Below, piece by piece: positions 52,620 through 62,178 of a stretch of DNA of 64,000 nt. The notes below the pieces were generated by a model. That model was not told the origin of the DNA. It did no database searches and saw nothing but the letters and a program-made list of their open reading frames with translations. Location: NCBI GenBank assembly GCA_947480015.1, contig CANKBS010000006.1, positions 1-64,000 of the forward strand, written 5' to 3'. The first letter of the stretch is position 1. Each line of letters opens with the position of its first letter. The DNA comes from Sphingobacteriaceae bacterium (lineage in GTDB: Bacteria; Bacteroidota; Bacteroidia; B-17B0; Aurantibacillaceae). The position numbers and the translations under genes are program-made.

Positions 52620-54392
52620 ATGAAACAGTTTTTTGGGGCATTTTTCGGGTCGATTATAGGGATTGTTGTTGCCACTCTGCTGGTTGTGGTGCTTACCATT
52701 GCTCTTCTGAAATCGAGTTTTAGTTCGGCTTTTAAAGACGATCATGAAACAAGCGTGGTTAAAAAAAACGCCATTCTTAAACTTGAGTTTGAAGGTACAA
52801 TCACCGAACGCCAAAAAGAAAACCCATTTAAAGAACTGGGCAACATGAATCCCTTTGGAGGAGAAGTAGGCATGGGACTTAACAACCTCATTCGAAAAAT
52901 AAATTCTGCAAAAACCGATGAGAATATAAAAGGACTTTACCTCAGTTTTAAGAATCTGGAATCTGGTTTTGCCACGTTAACCGAGTTACGCAATGCATTA
53001 TCTGATTTTAAAAGTTCAGGCAAATTTATTTACGCCTACTCCGAAAATTATTCTCAAAAGGAATATTATCTGGCTTCGGCAGCTACAAAAGTGTTTTTAA
53101 ATCCTCAAGGCAACCTCGATTGGAAAGGCTTAAGCATGAGCCTCATGTTTTTTAAACACAGCTTCGAAAAACTCGACCTCGACATTCAGGTATTTCGTCA
53201 TGGTAAATTTAAAAGTGCAGTGGAGCCTTTTTTATTGGATAAAATGTCGGCCGCTAATCGTTTTCAATCGGAAACCTTTTTAAACAGTATCTGGAATGCG
53301 ATGTTGCTGAATATATCTAAAGACCGCAACCTTACGATTGATAAGCTAAACGACATGGCCAATAAACTCGAAATTATGTTTCCTGAAGATGCTTTATCGA
53401 AAAAATTAGTCGACGCTACGGCATACGAAGACGAAGTGATTAACGAATTAAAAAACAAAACCGGCATAAAAGAAGCTGACAAATTAAAGTTTGTTGAATT
53501 AGAAAAATACGAACCAAAAACAAACTCAAAATTAAAAGCCTCTAAAATTGCAATTATTTATGCCAACGGCAGCATCTCAAGCGGCGAGGGCAATGATGAG
53601 GAAATTGGAAGCGATCGCTTAGTAAAAGCCATTAAAGATGCCCGACTTGATGATAATGTAAAAGCCATTGTGCTTCGTGTTAATTCGCCAGGAGGCAGTG
53701 CTTTGGCCAGTGATGTCATTTGGCGCGAAATGTTTTTAGCCAGAAAAACTAAACCAACTATTGTAAGCATGGGCAATCTAGCCGCCAGTGGCGGTTATTA
53801 TATAAGCTGTGCTGCCGATCGCATTTTCGCTCAACCAAATACCATTACAGGTTCCATTGGCGTATTTGGCATTATTCCAAATATTCAAACCATGCTTGAG
53901 AAAAAATTAGGCATTACCATCGATACCGTGAATACCAATAAATATAGCGATTTGGCAACAGGTCTGAGACCAGTAACTGAAAAAGAATTTGCCTTTATTC
54001 AAGCTTCGGTTGAAAAGGTTTACGATACATTCACCAAACGAGTGGCCGAAGGTCGCCACATGACGCAAGCCATGGTAGATAGCATTGGTCAGGGTAGGGT
54101 ATGGGCGGGTTCCGACGCTATAAAAATTAATCTGGTCGACGAATTAGGTGGATTGTCGGATGCTTTGACCTATGCCGCTAAAAAAGCCAAACTCAGGGAG
54201 TATAAGGTGTTGGAATTGCCAAAACAAAAAAATCCTTTGGATGAACTTTTTGGTAAAAAAGAAACAGAATTGGAAACTAGAATTATTAAGAAAAATTTAG
54301 GCGCTGTGTATTCTTATTTTAAACACGTACAAACCATGATCAGCCTTAAAGGCGTTCAGGCCCGCATGCCATTTGAAATCATCATGAATTAG
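52620..54392 (+). CDS. sppA: Signal peptide peptidase SppA, 67K type
   Basis: A 590-residue membrane-anchored serine peptidase with one N-terminal helix (about 5-30) and two tandem SppA domains. The Lys of the dyad is in RHGKFKSAVEPF (about 195) and the Ser in MGNLAASGGYYIS (about 389). Such enzymes cut remnant signal peptides in the inner membrane. The length suits the long E. coli-type form. It is complete and next to folK, as often in Bacteroidota. Confidence 0.95.
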   Translation: MKQFFGAFFGSIIGIVVATLLVVVLTIALLKSSFSSAFKDDHETSVVKKNAILKLEFEGTITERQKENPFKELGNMNPFGGEVGMGLNNLIRKINSAKTDENIKGLYLSFKNLESGFATLTELRNALSDFKSSGKFIYAYSENYSQKEYYLASAATKVFLNPQGNLDWKGLSMSLMFFKHSFEKLDLDIQVFRHGKFKSAVEPFLLDKMSAANRFQSETFLNSIWNAMLLNISKDRNLTIDKLNDMANKLEIMFPEDALSKKLVDATAYEDEVINELKNKTGIKEADKLKFVELEKYEPKTNSKLKASKIAIIYANGSISSGEGNDEEIGSDRLVKAIKDARLDDNVKAIVLRVNSPGGSALASDVIWREMFLARKTKPTIVSMGNLAASGGYYISCAADRIFAQPNTITGSIGVFGIIPNIQTMLEKKLGITIDTVNTNKYSDLATGLRPVTEKEFAFIQASVEKVYDTFTKRVAEGRHMTQAMVDSIGQGRVWAGSDAIKINLVDELGGLSDALTYAAKKAKLREYKVLELPKQKNPLDELFGKKETELETRIIKKNLGAVYSYFKHVQTMISLKGVQARMPFEIIMN

Positions 54393-54428
54393 TTTATAGT
54401 TATGAGTGCTTAGTTTTTAGTTTATATT

Positions 54429-54519
54429 CTTGACTCTTGACTCTTGACTCTTGACTCTTGATTCTTGCCTAGTGTCTCATGAATCTGTAATCTGTAATCT
54501 TCAATCTATAATCTTCAAT
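54429..54519. repeat. Simple sequence repeats (CTTGACT heptamers, then AATCT-type octamers)
   Basis: CTTGACT occurs about five times in a row from 54429, then degrades to CTTGATT and CTTGCCT. It is followed by AATCTGT/AATCTTC octamers to about 54519. The run is between the converging sppA and GT4 genes and touches only the last codons of the latter. Confidence 0.8.
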
Positions 54520-55699
54520 TTTTAACCTTTAATTGCTCGTCATAAAGCCCCGCCATATCGTCGCACAAACGTATATAACTGAATTTTTTTATAACCTCTT
54601 CACTGGCAATCCCCGCGCCTTTCGATAAAACATCAAACCCTTCAAGAGCCAATAGTAAATTCTTAATAAAATCTTCCGGTTTATCCGGGTCCGATAACAA
54701 ACCGCAATCAGGATGTAAAATATCTTTTATACCCCCAACATGTGTACTCACAATAAATTTAGAAGCAGCCTGAGCTTCAATTAAACTCACCGGCGTGCCT
54801 TCGTTAGTTGAGGTTAAACAAACCAAATCCAAGCCGGCTAAAGCAACATCAACTTCCTTAATCCAACTGGTAAAAACAATGGCGGCTTTGCCGTTCGCCC
54901 CATTTGCATAAGGCATGCGCTTCACATCCAAATACGATTGTAAGGCCTCTTTGGTTTCACCATCCCCAATAATAAATGCTTTTATTTTTACTGAACTTTT
55001 ATTTAATACCGCTTCTATCGCATCAATAAATAAAAAATGATTTTTAATTGGAGCCAGTCTGCCAATTATTCCAATCGCAATTGCATCCTCTTCCACTAAA
55101 TACTTTTTACGAAAGTCCTTTCTTTTTTCAAACATATTTTCTTTAAAGCGCCTTAGGTCAAAACCCAATGGAATGACACTTATTTTATCGGCTTTACAAA
55201 TGTGATAAATCTCAGCGAGTTCGTTTTTTTGAATGGCACTGATTGCAACAATAGCACTGCTTTTTTTTGCCAAATAACGCTCTATACTTTTAAAAACAAA
55301 GGTGGTTAATTTTCCAAAATATCCTTTAAACACATGGCCATGAAAGGTGTGCACAATAATGGGAACACCACTGTGAATAGCCGCTAGTCGACCTATTGCT
55401 CCAGCTTTGCTGGCATGCGTATGCACGATGTCAGGTTTATATTCTTTTATAATTTTTTTAATGCGACAATAGGCAAAATAATCTGCCAATGGATTAATGC
55501 TACGGCGCATTTCTTCAATCAATAAGGGCTTTAAACCCATCGACTCAGGTATAAATAAACTGCTTCCTTCTCCTTTTTCTTCAGGTCCACCAATCAATAA
55601 GGTCTCAAATCGATTGGGCATATAACGGCTTAGATAAGATACATTATAACTAATGCCTCCTAAATTAAAACGGTTTATAATTCGAAGTACTTTTGGCAT
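54515..55699 (-). CDS. Glycosyltransferase family 4
   Basis: A 394-residue GT4 (GT-B fold). The N-terminal domain has LRIINRFNLGGISYNVSYLSRYM and the acceptor-side HTHASKAGAIGRLAA. The C-terminal nucleotide-sugar domain has IGIIGRLAPIKNH, FIIGDGE and the E-x7-E motif in LTSTNEGTPVSLIEAQ. It transfers a sugar from a nucleotide-sugar to a cell-surface polymer in the cytoplasm. Acceptor unknown, and no polysaccharide cluster surrounds it. Confidence 0.9.
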   Translation of the reverse strand: MPKVLRIINRFNLGGISYNVSYLSRYMPNRFETLLIGGPEEKGEGSSLFIPESMGLKPLLIEEMRRSINPLADYFAYCRIKKIIKEYKPDIVHTHASKAGAIGRLAAIHSGVPIIVHTFHGHVFKGYFGKLTTFVFKSIERYLAKKSSAIVAISAIQKNELAEIYHICKADKISVIPLGFDLRRFKENMFEKRKDFRKKYLVEEDAIAIGIIGRLAPIKNHFLFIDAIEAVLNKSSVKIKAFIIGDGETKEALQSYLDVKRMPYANGANGKAAIVFTSWIKEVDVALAGLDLVCLTSTNEGTPVSLIEAQAASKFIVSTHVGGIKDILHPDCGLLSDPDKPEDFIKNLLLALEGFDVLSKGAGIASEEVIKKFSYIRLCDDMAGLYDEQLKVKN

Positions 55700-55865
55700 G
55701 TCATTTATTTATTTTTTATTCCATTCATGATGAAAATCATTTCTTACACTCTTAACAAGGGTTTCAAAGCCCCTACCTGTGCCGAACCACTATTTTTTAC
55801 CTGATTTTGGATGTAAATATAGTTTTTTACCATTTGCGAAAATTATTTATCTTAGTTCCCATAAT

Positions 55866-58800
55866 TTGAAAACGATTAATCACATACTCATTTGGATTTT
55901 TCTCGCATTCGTCCAACCTTTTTTTTCTCAGCAACTACGTTTTAAACACATCACGTCTGAAGATGGTTTAAGTACCAATTTTGTAAAAACAATCCTTCAA
56001 GATGATTTGGGCTTTATGTGGTTTGGAACCCAAGATGGTTTAAATAAATACGATGGCTGTCAAATTAAAATTTTTAAAAACGACCCTACTAACCCCAATT
56101 CCTTGTCCTGCTCCGATATTACCGCGTTAAAACAAGTAAAATCCGATCTCATTTTAGTTGGTACCCGCGAAGGCTTAAACCTCTTTAACCCTGTAACAGA
56201 AAACTTTTCAACGCTTCAAAAGATAGATGGCCGACTCAATACCAAAATAAATGTCATTTATAAAATGGATGAAGATAATGCCTTGGTTGGAACCGAAGGC
56301 GGACTCTTCGTGTTAAATCTTACAGCACACACGATTAAAAATCCCTACTTTAAAGTAGAAGAAAAGGTGAATGTGAAATGTATCGAAAAAGTGAACGATG
56401 TTGTTTATGTGGGTACCAGTGATAAAGGTTTATGGAAATTAAATAAAAAAAACCAACTCGAACACGTTGAGTTTATTATTCCCGATTACATTAAAGCCAA
56501 TCTCGACGACCTTAATTCCATTACTCATATTAACCAATACGGCAGTAATATGTACCTGGGAACCTATGGTTATGGTATTTATAAAATCGATCGCCAGTTT
56601 GAAATTCAGGAAAAAATCTCTTTCAGTAAACAAAATGAAGGCTCCGATTATATCAAGGATTTTTCAATTCGGAATAACAAAATATTTGCCGCTACCGCTC
56701 ATGGTGTTTTAGTATATAATCTCTTGTCACAAGAAATTAATTTTTACACCAAACAAGAAACGCCATTAGCGCTAAACTCCAATCCCTGTACCTGTATTTT
56801 CAGTGATAATGAAAATAATTTCTGGATTGGAACAGATATAGGAGGAGTGAATATTTCCTTTTTCCGCTCTCAAAAATTCCCTAATTCTACGTTTAATTTC
56901 GAAACAGACTACGATAATATCTATGCCTTTTATGAAGATAAACGCGACACCGTTTTAATTGGTGGTGTTAATACCTTCCATGAACTTTTCTTGGCTAACG
57001 GTAATTCAGTTGCCCATAATAAAAGCCTCGAAAATGTCACAGTACTCAGTATCGTCAAAGAAAGTAAATCTACCTTTTGGATTGGCACCAATGGTAATGG
57101 ATTATACAAGTACGACAAAGCCAGCAGAAAATCAAAACAAATATTAAACAGTCAGTTGGGTGGAACCGTTTTGTGTTTGAAACTAGTAGGAGATTATTTA
57201 TACGCCGGTACGGTTGGTGATGGATTAATTAAAGTAGATCTTAAAACCAATGAACCAACTCAGTTTACCGAGGACGATGGTTTGCCTGATATGAGCATCA
57301 ATACCATTTTTGTTGATTCCAAGGCGCATGTTTGGCTCGGTACATACGACGGCGGCATGGTAAAACTGTCGGGTTTTGACAAAAACGGAAAATTGCCCAT
57401 AGAAAAAATTTACGATCACAAAGGCAAACTCGGTCAAATCGCCTCTAACATGGTTATGGGTATTAATGAAGATAAAGCCGGTAACATTTGGGCCGCTACT
57501 GCTACCGGCCTGAGTAAATTAGAAGCCAATGGCTCATTCCACAATTTTTACGAAAAAGACGGATTAGCCAATTCATTTTTATATTCCCTACTTAAAGATA
57601 GTCTGGATCATTTTTGGATGAGTTCTAATTCAGGCATCATTAGCTTTAACCCTCAGTCAAGCGAAAAAGAAATCACCTTTAAAAATTACAGTATTAAGGA
57701 CGGCCTTGTAAATACCGAATACAACATGGGCGCTGCATTTGCCTCAACTACCGGCATGATGTATTTTGGTGGAGCCAAAGGATTTAATGCATTTCGCCCA
57801 ACTTCCATCAAAGATAATTTACATGCTCCGGGAGCATATGTGATCAGTTACAAACGAGGAGGACACGATGTGGAGACCGATTCACTTATCACCTATAAAA
57901 AACATTTAAACTTAAACTGGCAAGAAAACTACTTTCAATTTGAATTAGTAGCCATCGATTTTACTGATCCTGCAAAAAATAAATTCCGATATATGCTCGA
58001 AGGTTATGATGCAAATTGGTCGGCGCCTACCAATGTGCGTTATGTGTCCTACACGGCCTTACCTGGTGGGGAATACGTGTTCAAAGTGAAAGCTGCCAAT
58101 AACGATGGTATTTGGAATGAAAAACCATTTGAAATTAGAATAACTGTAGTGCCACCATTCTGGAAAACAAAAACTTTTTATGTGCTTGTTATTCTACTTG
58201 GTTTAGGAGGAATATACGGTTACACCACATACCGCACAAAAGCCATTATGAATGAGAACCGGATCCTCGAAAACAAAGTTGCTGAGCGTACCCGCGAACT
58301 GGAAGAAAAGAACCGTGATATTACCAGCAGTATTGAGTATGCCAAACGAATTCAGGAAGCCATCCTTCCTTCAAAGGAAAATATTTTCAGTAAACTCAAA
58401 AAAGTATTTATCCTTTATCAACCTAAAGATATTGTGAGTGGCGACTTTTACTGGTTTGCTGAAAAAAACGGATTAAAAATATTTGCAGTGGTTGACTGTA
58501 CCGGCCATGGCGTGCCGGGTGCCTTCATGAGTATGATTGGCCATAATCTCTTGCATCAAATCGTTTTAGAAAAAGGTATTACCGACCCCGGTGATATTTT
58601 AAATCATTTACATAAAGGCGTAAAAGAGGCTTTGCGTCAGGGTCACAATGAAATTAATACCAATGATGGTATGGATGTTTCGATCATTTCCATTAACGAT
58701 ACTACCAAAGATATTAACTGGGCTGGGGCTAACCGGCCGCTGGTTATTATTGATGCGAACAAAGAACTGATCAAATACGATGGAAATAAATTTCCAGTTG

Positions 58801-59075
58801 GAGGCGCTCAAATGGATGCCAGCAGAGTATTTACCACACGTAATATTAAAGTTTCTACAGCCTCTATGGCTTATATGTTCTCCGATGGTTATGCTGATCA
58901 ATTTGGCGGCGAAAAGGGTAAAAAGTTCATGGTAAAACGTTTCCACGATCTCTTAGCTACCATTCACCTTCAATCGGCCGAAGAGCAACGCCTCGAGTTA
59001 AAAAAGAACTTCGAACAATGGAGCCATAACCACGAACAGGTGGATGATGTTTTAATTGTTGGTATTGAGATTTAA
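55866..59075 (+). CDS. Periplasmic propeller/Y_Y_Y sensor fused to PP2C (SpoIIE) phosphatase, SiaA-like
   Basis: TTG 55866 gives 1069 residues with a signal-like helix at the front (HILIWIFLAFVQPFFSQ). The frame runs 29 codons further to a GTG at 55779. Residues about 20-600 are regulator-propeller repeats (WFGTQDGLNKYDG, WIGTDIGGVN, WLGTYDGG). Residues about 680-760 are Y_Y_Y (FRYMLEGYDANWSAP), a membrane helix is at about 768-788, a short coiled coil follows, and about 840-1069 are PP2C/SpoIIE phosphatase (SGDFYWF, VVDCTGHGVPGAFMS, DDVLIVGIEI, metal-binding Asp residues present). The periplasmic sensor would control dephosphorylation of the SiaC-like protein encoded nearby. The histidine kinase part usual behind such propellers is missing. 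Confidence 0.9.
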   Translation: MKTINHILIWIFLAFVQPFFSQQLRFKHITSEDGLSTNFVKTILQDDLGFMWFGTQDGLNKYDGCQIKIFKNDPTNPNSLSCSDITALKQVKSDLILVGTREGLNLFNPVTENFSTLQKIDGRLNTKINVIYKMDEDNALVGTEGGLFVLNLTAHTIKNPYFKVEEKVNVKCIEKVNDVVYVGTSDKGLWKLNKKNQLEHVEFIIPDYIKANLDDLNSITHINQYGSNMYLGTYGYGIYKIDRQFEIQEKISFSKQNEGSDYIKDFSIRNNKIFAATAHGVLVYNLLSQEINFYTKQETPLALNSNPCTCIFSDNENNFWIGTDIGGVNISFFRSQKFPNSTFNFETDYDNIYAFYEDKRDTVLIGGVNTFHELFLANGNSVAHNKSLENVTVLSIVKESKSTFWIGTNGNGLYKYDKASRKSKQILNSQLGGTVLCLKLVGDYLYAGTVGDGLIKVDLKTNEPTQFTEDDGLPDMSINTIFVDSKAHVWLGTYDGGMVKLSGFDKNGKLPIEKIYDHKGKLGQIASNMVMGINEDKAGNIWAATATGLSKLEANGSFHNFYEKDGLANSFLYSLLKDSLDHFWMSSNSGIISFNPQSSEKEITFKNYSIKDGLVNTEYNMGAAFASTTGMMYFGGAKGFNAFRPTSIKDNLHAPGAYVISYKRGGHDVETDSLITYKKHLNLNWQENYFQFELVAIDFTDPAKNKFRYMLEGYDANWSAPTNVRYVSYTALPGGEYVFKVKAANNDGIWNEKPFEIRITVVPPFWKTKTFYVLVILLGLGGIYGYTTYRTKAIMNENRILENKVAERTRELEEKNRDITSSIEYAKRIQEAILPSKENIFSKLKKVFILYQPKDIVSGDFYWFAEKNGLKIFAVVDCTGHGVPGAFMSMIGHNLLHQIVLEKGITDPGDILNHLHKGVKEALRQGHNEINTNDGMDVSIISINDTTKDINWAGANRPLVIIDANKELIKYDGNKFPVGGAQMDASRVFTTRNIKVSTASMAYMFSDGYADQFGGEKGKKFMVKRFHDLLATIHLQSAEEQRLELKKNFEQWSHNHEQVDDVLIVGIEI

Positions 59076-59093
59076 GATTATTTATTATATTTG
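59065..59093 (+). promoter_or_regulatory. Putative promoter of the interrupted lipoprotein gene
   Basis: TTG (59065-59067) and TATATTTG (59086-59093) are 18 bp apart, 41 bp before ATG 59135. It lies over the end of the PP2C gene. Confidence 0.5.
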
Positions 59094-59134
59094 TCGACAC
59101 TTATATAATGCTCGTCGATAAAAATGCCTGTTTG

Positions 59135-59977
59135 ATGATAAAATATGCAAAATCTGCGTTTTTAACTTTCTGTCTTATTTCACTCCTGAGTTCTTGCACC
59201 AAGAAACAAGTGGCCGAGGTGGATAATGAGTCCCAATCCCTAATAGGTTATGCCATTGCCGAACAAGAATTTATTGGCATTGTGCCACAAATTTATGAAC
59301 TGACCATGCATACCTCCGGTTTAGCAGCCACCACCTATGTGCCTGGTTGCGATTCCTTGCATTATGTGATTGGCGATTTATCTGATTTTTCCCCTAATCC
59401 AGTATTTAACATCGAACTGAATACACTCCTTTCAAGTTGTTCTACAACATTCCCTGATGGAAAAGGCAGAACAGGGAAAATAACTCTTCGCTTCCAAGCC
59501 CTACATAAAAATATTTCACAATTGGTGATAAAACTTCAAAATTACCAATCGGATGGCATTGCTTATTCATGCGATAGTTTGGTAGCCACTGCAGGAACGG
59601 CCACCAATACCGCAAACGCAGTAAATTTTGATCTTAAGCTTGTGAACGGACTTTGTAAATCGGAACTCTGGCAGATCAAATACAACATGGATACACATAT
59701 AAATTTTGACCCTTCCACCGAAAATACGGCCACTTAAATGCACGGAGCCGGTTCAGGCATAAACCGAACAGGGCTCGTGTTCGTCAGGGAAACAGCCGGT
59801 AAGGGTTACGAAGATTATGTAGTGAAACATAAAAAATGCGCCCATATTGAAAAAGGATTGGTGAAAATAAGTCCTATAGGATTTAAACCGCGACTGCTTG
59901 ATTTTGGTAATGGAAATTGCGATGAAGATGCAACTTTTACGATAAATGAAAATACTGTGGCTTTTAAATTAAAATAA
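59135..59977 (+). pseudogene. Interrupted exported lipoprotein gene
   Basis: ATG 59135 starts MIKYAKSAFLTFCLISLLSSC, a lipoprotein signal with Cys 21. The frame stops at TAA 59735-59737 after NFDPSTENTAT. The very same frame then continues from 59738 with AGSGINRTGLVF to KLK at 59977, and reads naturally as the C-terminal part (an ISPIGFKPRLLDFGNGNCDEDATFTIN ending of a type I recall in Bacteroidota lipoproteins). A single in-frame stop thus splits one gene of about 280 codons. It lies between the phosphatase and siaB-like genes but has its own likely promoter. Function unknown. Confidence 0.65.
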
Positions 59978-60014
59978 TATATATTTACAACAAATTAAAC
60001 CAATTAATTCCATA

Positions 60015-60563
60015 GTGGACGTTTTTGATATATACGATAAAATGGAGCGTAATAACATCCTGCTTTCATTTAAAGGTGAGATCACTTCCGATCTTTTAAC
60101 GTCAATTCTCCAGATTATGGAGAATAAAATGGATAACATGCAGGAAGAACCTAAAATGAAAAAAAAGGTTTACAATGTCTTAGTTGAATGCCTGCAAAAC
60201 TTATATCACCACTTGGACGAAATTACGGAGGTAGATTCCGAAAAAATTCGTTCAGCTATTTTTACCATTGGTAAAATGGATAATAAATATTCAATCATTA
60301 CTGGAAACTATATTTTAAACGAAAATATTAATGGCTTAAGAAATCGTTTAGATGAAGTTAATTCGTTATCAAAAGAAGAGTTAAAAGAATATTACAAAAA
60401 AGTATTAAATAACGGTGAAATGTCGTTAAAAGGCGGCGGAGGTTTAGGAATGATTGACATTGCCCGAAAAACTGGTGAAAAATTAGAATATAATTTTTTG
60501 GAAATTGACAATAAAGTTTCTTTCTTTACACTTAATATAAAAGTATCAAATCAACAAAATTAA
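60015..60563 (+). CDS. SiaB family protein kinase
   Basis: A 182-residue protein from GTG 60015 (giving MDVFDIYDKMERNNILLSF, a typical family start). GHKL-type ATP site elements are VLVECLQNLYHH for the N-box and GGGGLGMIDIARKTG for the G-box. SiaB in Pseudomonas phosphorylates SiaC, opposing phosphatase SiaA. It follows the broken lipoprotein gene by 37 bp and precedes the siaC-like gene by 12 bp, so with the upstream PP2C protein all three parts of the switch are linked. Confidence 0.88.
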   Translation: MDVFDIYDKMERNNILLSFKGEITSDLLTSILQIMENKMDNMQEEPKMKKKVYNVLVECLQNLYHHLDEITEVDSEKIRSAIFTIGKMDNKYSIITGNYILNENINGLRNRLDEVNSLSKEELKEYYKKVLNNGEMSLKGGGGLGMIDIARKTGEKLEYNFLEIDNKVSFFTLNIKVSNQQN

Positions 60564-60575
60564 AAATTTACAACT

Positions 60576-60956
60576 ATGGAAAAATACTCTATCGAAGGCA
60601 CACCTAAAACGCCAAGTATAAATTTTGACTTAAATGGTGGTATCCTAGAAGTAAAAGGACGTTCAATTCCAGAGAACTCGATCGAATTTTACAAACCTTT
60701 GGTGGATGCATTAGATAAATACGCCAGTGCAGCGAAACCTGCTACTACGGTAAATGTACAGTTAGAATATTTTAATACGTCTTCGTCTAAATGCATCCTC
60801 GATGTTTTTAAAAAACTTGAAGGAATTAACAAAGGCGGAAGTGCGGTTACCATTAACTGGCATTACGAAGAAGACGATGAAGATATGTTGGAAGCCGGCG
60901 AAGATTATCAGGCCATTATCAACGTGCCCTTCAAAATGATTATGGTAAATGAATAA
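60576..60956 (+). CDS. SiaC family regulatory phosphoprotein (DUF1987)
   Basis: A 126-residue cytoplasmic protein, DUF1987. Opening EKYSIEGTPKTPSINFDLNGGILEVKGRS and the phosphosite region LEYFNTSSSKCILDVF, where the SiaC Thr/Ser target lies, are clear, followed by WHYEEDDEDM. SiaC in Pseudomonas binds a diguanylate cyclase (SiaD) depending on phosphorylation. No GGDEF protein is in this window, so its target here is unknown. It closes the operon before a strong terminator. Confidence 0.9.
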   Translation: MEKYSIEGTPKTPSINFDLNGGILEVKGRSIPENSIEFYKPLVDALDKYASAAKPATTVNVQLEYFNTSSSKCILDVFKKLEGINKGGSAVTINWHYEEDDEDMLEAGEDYQAIINVPFKMIMVNE

Positions 60957-60978
60957 TATTCATTTTTCAAACGAATAA

Positions 60979-61002
60979 CCCTGCCTTTGGCGGGGTTTTT
61001 TT
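60979..61002 (+). terminator. Rho-independent terminator after siaC-like gene
   Basis: CCCTGCC and GGCGGGG pair (one G-U) around TTT and are followed by seven Ts. Confidence 0.9.
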
Positions 61003-61004
61003 AT

Positions 61005-61012
61005 TATATTTG
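61005..61012 (+). promoter_or_regulatory. Putative -7 element for fbaB
   Basis: TATATTTG fits TAnnTTTG, 22 bp before ATG 61035 and immediately after the preceding terminator. Confidence 0.6.
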
Positions 61013-61034
61013 TGTCCCTTTTAAAAGCAAAAAT

Positions 61035-62090
61035 ATGTCAACCAAAATTTCAGAATTATTAGGCGCTAATGCTGACAAATTATTAAATCATACCTGTAAA
61101 ACAATTTCCAAAGATCTGATCCATTTACCGGGTAACGATTTTGTAGAACGCATCTTTTCGCCATCAAACAGAAACCCGCAGGTTTTACGAAGTTTAAACC
61201 AATTATATAATAATGGACGATTATCAGGAACCGGATACATGAGTATCTTGCCGGTTGATCAGGGTATTGAACACAGTGCTGGCGCAAGTTTTGCTCCAAA
61301 TCCAATTTACTTCGACAGTGAAAATATAGTTAAATTAGCCATCGAAGGCGGCTGTAATGCCGTTGCATCTACATACGGTGTTTTAGGCTCAGTGGCCCGT
61401 AAATACGCTCACAAAATCCCCTTTATTGTAAAAATAAATCACAACGAATTTTTATCCTACCCTAATAAGTTTGATCAAATTATGTTTGGTTCGATTGAAG
61501 AGGCATGGAACATGGGCGCTGTGGCAGTGGGAGCAACCATTTATTTTGGTTCACCAGAGTCGGGACGTCAAATCGTAGAGGTAGCTAAGGCTTTCGACAG
61601 AGCGCACGAATTAGGAATGGCTACCGTATTATGGTGCTATACCCGAAACAATGCCTTTAAAAAAGATGGCGTTGATTATCACACGGCTGTTGATCTTTCT
61701 GCTCAAGCCAATCACTTGGGGGTTACCATTCAAGCCGATATCATCAAACAAAAATTATCCGACAAAAATGGTGGCTATACCGCATTAAATTTCGGTAAAA
61801 CACATCCAAACGTTTATTCTGATTTAACTACCGATCACCCAATCGATCTTTGCCGTTATCAGGTTGCTAATTGTTATATGGGACGTATGGGATTAATTAA
61901 CAGTGGTGGCGAAAGTAAAGGCGAAAGCGATTTGTCAGAAGCTGTTACAACAGCTGTAATTAACAAACGCGGTGGTGGCCAGGGATTAATTAGTGGACGA
62001 AAAGCCTTCCAAAAACCCATTAAAGAAGGTGTTAGTTTATTAAATGCTATTCAGGATGTTTACCTGGATAAAACAATTACAATTGCTTAA
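61035..62090 (+). CDS. fbaB: Class I (DhnA/FbaB-type) fructose-bisphosphate aldolase
   Basis: ATG 61035 gives 351 residues. The longer frame from 60987 crosses the terminator and promoter and is rejected. Recognisable segments are [65 protein letters not shown] and [15 protein letters not shown]. It cleaves fructose 1,6-bisphosphate to triose phosphates by Schiff base in the cytoplasm (glycolysis and gluconeogenesis). Length fits the bacterial FbaB group. Confidence 0.94.
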   Translation: MSTKISELLGANADKLLNHTCKTISKDLIHLPGNDFVERIFSPSNRNPQVLRSLNQLYNNGRLSGTGYMSILPVDQGIEHSAGASFAPNPIYFDSENIVKLAIEGGCNAVASTYGVLGSVARKYAHKIPFIVKINHNEFLSYPNKFDQIMFGSIEEAWNMGAVAVGATIYFGSPESGRQIVEVAKAFDRAHELGMATVLWCYTRNNAFKKDGVDYHTAVDLSAQANHLGVTIQADIIKQKLSDKNGGYTALNFGKTHPNVYSDLTTDHPIDLCRYQVANCYMGRMGLINSGGESKGESDLSEAVTTAVINKRGGGQGLISGRKAFQKPIKEGVSLLNAIQDVYLDKTITIA

Positions 62091-62101
62091 TAACAGAAAT
62101 T

Positions 62102-62172
62102 AATTTTTAGTGTTTAGTTTTTAATAATGTTTAAGACGGAAATTAAGAACTAAAAACTATCAACTAAAAATT
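62102..62172. repeat. 24-bp near-perfect palindrome between fbaB and accD
   Basis: 62102-62125 (AATTTTTAGTGTTTAGTTTTTAAT) and 62149-62172 are inverse copies with about four mismatches, around a 23-bp loop. It is AT-rich, could act as a weak terminator, and resembles TTTAGTTTTTAGT runs near 54410. Confidence 0.7.
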
Positions 62173-62178
62173 TAAAAT

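Noticed and set aside
54429-54519. Phase-variable repeat controlling gene expression
   Set aside because: The repeats are downstream of both converging genes, away from promoters and starts, so switching of expression is unlikely. Only the GT4 end could vary.
1053-59737. Possible reassigned stop codons
   Set aside because: TGA ends normal genes in the window (for example the permease at 33173-33175, overlapping the next ATG), and TAA ends most others, so neither is recoded generally.
60987-61034. Longer N-terminus for fbaB
   Set aside because: The added codons cross a terminator and the -7 box, so they are not in the mRNA.
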